This document shows, piece by piece, positions 15,753 to 17,739 of a stretch of 17,739 bases of DNA (positions within the stretch are counted from its first letter, which is position 1; the number at the start of each line of letters is the position of its first letter). A program made the position numbers and the translations under genes. The stretch is from NCBI GenBank assembly GCA_021798375.1, contig JAJZHU010000011.1, positions 1 through 17,739 of the forward strand. Direction: 5' to 3'. The stretch is from Pseudomonadota bacterium (lineage in GTDB: Bacteria; Pseudomonadota; Alphaproteobacteria; Acetobacterales; Acetobacteraceae). The notes below the pieces were generated by a model. That model ran no database searches. It saw only the letters and a list, made by a program, of their open reading frames with translations, and was not told the DNA's origin.

Positions 15753-15804
15753 CGGCGGTCGATTTGTTATTGGCCAGTAATCGATTGGCAAATGGCCGCG
15801 ATTT

Positions 15805-15838
15805 GACGCCGGGTTGGCGTGGACAGGCGTTATTTTTT
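15805..15838 (+). terminator. Probable intrinsic terminator after ptsP
   Basis: GACGCC at 15805-15810 pairs with GGCGTT at 15826-15831 (five Watson-Crick pairs and one G-T), followed by A and six Ts at 15833-15838. A shorter alternative stem, ACGCC with GGCGT at 15816-15820, shares the left arm. It would end the lysC to ptsP transcript and insulate rodZ. The loop is long, so efficiency is uncertain. Confidence 0.55.
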
Positions 15839-15920
15839 CATTACAATGTGCCGTGATGCTGCTCTAATTCATTTGCTTGGCTGGCAATTTGAGCCAAAAG
15901 GCAGTAGACCGGGGCAACGG

Positions 15921-15968
15921 ATGATGCTGATCCTTACGGGCCTCGGCATTTTGGTTTTGAAGTTGTGA
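15921..15968 (+). CDS. Possible 15-residue hydrophobic leader peptide upstream of rodZ
   Basis: An ATG ATG start followed by a short frame encoding MMLILTGLGILVLKL and a TGA at 15966-15968. A G-rich GGGGCAACGG lies just upstream. Its stop overlaps a GAGG (15967-15970) that is the best ribosome-site candidate for the GTG start of the RodZ-like gene at 15979, so translation of the mini-ORF could couple to or control rodZ. The peptide is almost wholly hydrophobic with a C-terminal Lys. No homologue is known to me; a frame this short can arise by chance. Confidence 0.25.
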   Translation: MMLILTGLGILVLKL

Positions 15969-15978
15969 GGCAGCCGGG

Positions 15979-16989
15979 GTGTTGGGCGTGCGACAGATTG
16001 ATGACGCTGAAATGAACAATCCAGAAGCCGTGACGAATTCGTCCGGACGTGTTTTGCCGGGGCCTTCCCGCGTGGGGGCCGAATTGCGCGCCGCCCGCGA
16101 GCGTTTGGGTTGGGATCTTGGCCTGTTGGCGACGGATCTGCGCATTCGTCTTGCCTATCTGCAAGCGTTGGAAGCGGGCAAGATCGATGAATTGCCCGCG
16201 CCGGTCTATGCGCTGGGATTCGTGCGTTCCTATGCCAAATCGCTTGGGTTGCCCGCCGAAACTCTCTGCCGCCGTTTCCGTGAGGAATTGGGCGCGGCTT
16301 CGCTTGAACCCGAATTGGTGTTCCCCACGCCGATCCGCAGCCGCACTGTGCCGTTTGGCGCCGCCGCCCTGATCGCGGTGGCTTTGGCCGTGGGCGGCTA
16401 TACGGCCTGGTATAAAATTTCCGAAAATCGCCCTGGCGAGGTCGCCAGTGTGCCGCCCGTGCCGGAACGTCTGGCGCCGTTGGCCGAACCTTCGATGCCG
16501 CCGGGGCCGCCGGGGCCGCCGGGGCCGTCTGGGTCGCCTGCGCCCGCGGTGGTGGCGTCGGGCAACAACGCTGCTGGCAATGCGGCCGATGATGGCTCGG
16601 TTTCGCCCACCCAGGCCGCGGCGATCGGCGTTGCCAATCCTGCGCCGGCCTATGAACAAGCCGCCGGAACCGCCGCCACCAGCCGGGTGATGCTGCACGC
16701 CAATGCCGATAGCTGGCTGCAAGTGCATGATGGCAACGGTAATTTGCTGTTCAGCCGCATTCTGAAGGCGGGCGATAGCTGGCAATTGCCGGGCGGATCC
16801 GGGCCTTTGTATCTAACCACTGGCAATGCCGGCGGCACGGATGTGCTGGTCGATGGCAAAGCCACCGCCAGTTTGGGCGGGTTCGGCGTGGTGCGGCATG
16901 ATTTGCCGCTGGACCCGGATCAGGTGAAGGAGGGCAAATTGGCGCTCCCGACCCCGGATGCGGTGTCCTCGCCCACACAGACCGATTGA
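15979..16989 (+). CDS. RodZ-like membrane protein with N-terminal helix-turn-helix and C-terminal DUF4115-type domain
   Basis: A 336-residue protein with the RodZ layout: a cytoplasmic Cro/CI-like helix-turn-helix at about 31-100 (VGAELRAARERLGWDLGLLA, then LQALEAGKIDELPAPVYALG), one transmembrane helix at about 125-145 (FGAAALIAVALAVGGY), a Pro/Ala-rich periplasmic linker with a short collagen-like tract at 174-183, and a beta-rich domain at about 238-307 (ADSWLQVHDGNGNLLFSRIL) matching the RodZ C-terminal domain. RodZ ties MreB to the membrane and helps set rod shape; alphaproteobacterial homologues next to ispG are usually annotated only as helix-turn-helix proteins. The GTG at 15979 has GAGG eight bases upstream; an ATG at 16012 would remove 11 poorly conserved residues and lacks a ribosome site. 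It starts after the ptsP terminator and precedes ispG by 139 bases. Confidence 0.9.
   Translation: MLGVRQIDDAEMNNPEAVTNSSGRVLPGPSRVGAELRAARERLGWDLGLLATDLRIRLAYLQALEAGKIDELPAPVYALGFVRSYAKSLGLPAETLCRRFREELGAASLEPELVFPTPIRSRTVPFGAAALIAVALAVGGYTAWYKISENRPGEVASVPPVPERLAPLAEPSMPPGPPGPPGPSGSPAPAVVASGNNAAGNAADDGSVSPTQAAAIGVANPAPAYEQAAGTAATSRVMLHANADSWLQVHDGNGNLLFSRILKAGDSWQLPGGSGPLYLTTGNAGGTDVLVDGKATASLGGFGVVRHDLPLDPDQVKEGKLALPTPDAVSSPTQTD
16501..16527 (+). repeat. 9-bp tandem repeat encoding Pro-Gly-Pro in the RodZ-like linker
   Basis: Three perfect copies of CCGGGGCCG in a row, followed by a degenerate fourth (TCTGGGTCG). In frame they encode a collagen-like Gly-Pro-Pro run in the periplasmic linker. 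Such a repeat can change copy number by slippage in units of three residues without breaking the frame. Confidence 0.85.
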
Positions 16990-17011
16990 TCTTCGGTTTT
17001 CACCGCTTCCG

Positions 17012-17062
17012 CTCTGGCGATTCTAACCCTCTGGCGATTGATCCCCTCTGGCGATTGATAGC
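17012..17062. repeat. Three tandem 17-bp repeats between rodZ-like gene and ispG
   Basis: CTCTGGCGATT recurs at 17012, 17029 and 17046 with an exact 17-base period. The six bases after it vary (CTAACC, GATCCC, GATAGC). The array begins 23 bases after the rodZ stop and ends 66 bases before the ispG ATG. It could be slippage-derived junk or repeated binding sites in the ispG leader. No hairpin with a T-run was found in this gap. Confidence 0.85.
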
Positions 17063-17128
17063 GGGGCAGGGTAAGAACGCCATGTTCTGCTCCATGTGCT
17101 GTTGGGGCCGCATTCGGAGATTGTCACG

Positions 17129-17739
17129 ATGAGCTATCGCCCGTATCAAGATATTGCCCGCCGCAAATCGCGGCAGATCCATGTGGGAAAGGTGGCCGTG
17201 GGTGGCGATGCGCCGATTTCGGTGCAGACCATGACCAACACGCTGACCCACGATGTGGCCGGCACCATCGCCCAGATCCGCAAGGCGGAATTGGCCGGCG
17301 TTGATATTGTGCGGGTTTCCTGCCCCGACGAAGAAAGCACCAAGGCGCTGCATGAAATCGTGCGGGAAGTGAACGTGCCGATCGTGGCCGATATCCATTT
17401 CCATTATCGTCGCGCCATCGAGGCCGCCCAGGCGGGCGCTGCTTGTTTGCGCATCAATCCCGGCAACATCGGCTCGGCCGAGCGGGTGCGCGAAGTGGTG
17501 AGTGCGGCGCGCGATCATGGTTGCTCGATCCGCATCGGCGTCAACGCCGGGTCGTTGGAAAAACATCTGTTGGAAAAATACGGCGAGCCCAACCCCGATG
17601 CCCTGGTGGAAAGCGCCTTGGAGCACGCCAGGATCCTGCAGGATCACGATTTTCACGAATTCAAGATTAGCGTGAAGGCGTCGGACGTGTTCCTGGCCGC
17701 CGCTGCCTATCAGCAATTGGCCGAGGTGTGCGATCACCC
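17129..17739 (+). CDS. ispG: 4-hydroxy-3-methylbut-2-enyl diphosphate synthase (IspG/GcpE), 3' part cut off by window edge
   Basis: Penultimate enzyme of the MEP isoprenoid pathway: a [4Fe-4S] protein that converts 2-C-methyl-D-erythritol 2,4-cyclodiphosphate to HMBPP. The first 203 codons are present and cover most of the TIM-barrel domain. Motifs seen are RRKSRQIHVGKVAVGGDAPI (11-30), SVQTMTNT (31-38), VRVSCPDEES (61-70), VADIHFHYRRAIEA (86-99) and LRINPGNIG (107-115), followed by IRIGVNAGSLE, all characteristic of IspG. The cluster-binding cysteines of the C-terminal domain lie outside the window. The ATG at 17129 has GGAG nine bases upstream. The order rodZ-like then ispG is common in alphaproteobacteria and fits core chromosome. 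Confidence 0.98.
   Translation, partial: MSYRPYQDIARRKSRQIHVGKVAVGGDAPISVQTMTNTLTHDVAGTIAQIRKAELAGVDIVRVSCPDEESTKALHEIVREVNVPIVADIHFHYRRAIEAAQAGAACLRINPGNIGSAERVREVVSAARDHGCSIRIGVNAGSLEKHLLEKYGEPNPDALVESALEHARILQDHDFHEFKISVKASDVFLAAAAYQQLAEVCDH

Noticed and set aside
15877..15897. Hairpin TTGGCT/AGCCAA between ptsP and rodZ
   Set aside because: No T-run on either strand, so not a terminator; short and AT/GC mixed enough to be chance.

Overview
The window looks like alphaproteobacterial chromosome, most likely Rhodospirillales or an allied order. This rests on the core gene order ubiG / lysC / nitronate monooxygenase family / ptsP / rodZ-like / ispG, on the high GC at third codon positions in those genes, and on the families present. 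The order-level call is from memory of synteny, not a search. No rRNA, tRNA or CRISPR array was seen.

Left part (1 to about 10,060, all on the minus strand): an accessory surface-polysaccharide region. Read in transcription order it starts with a methyltransferase carrying a small N-terminal beta-type module (9013-9981) and an L-2-hydroxyglutarate oxidase (7599-8801). After a 141-base gap comes a tightly packed run: a 1153-residue multi-domain protein ending in a rhamnan-synthesis F (RgpF) domain, a GT-B glycosyltransferase, glucose-1-phosphate cytidylyltransferase (rfbF), an extended SDR, an RmlC-type sugar 3,5-epimerase, and a second SDR cut by the window edge. Spacing is 19, -4, 29, 3 and -4 bases, so this is almost certainly one operon. 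It should make a CDP-activated deoxy-hexose and build it into a cell-surface glycan.

Junction (about 9,982 to 10,506): no intact gene. It holds what looks like a frameshifted transposase tail (about 10246-10397, minus) and a short coding-like fragment directly behind ubiG. This fits an old insertion or deletion scar between the accessory and core parts.

Right part (10,507 to the end): core genes. ubiG (minus, ubiquinone synthesis) is divergent from a plus-strand run: lysC (aspartate kinase), a nitronate monooxygenase/FabK-type flavoprotein, ptsP (nitrogen-type phosphotransferase enzyme I), a RodZ-like membrane protein with a helix-turn-helix domain, and the first 203 codons of ispG (MEP isoprenoid pathway). 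The first three are overlapping or nearly abutting. A probable terminator follows ptsP, a 15-codon hydrophobic mini-ORF precedes rodZ, and three tandem 17-bp repeats lie between rodZ and ispG.

The most unusual items are the architecture of the large RgpF protein (two beta-type modules, about ten HPLFD-x-x-YY repeats, RgpF domain), the same N-terminal module reused in the methyltransferase, and a CDP-sugar operon that has an RmlC-type epimerase but no CDP-glucose dehydratase inside the window.
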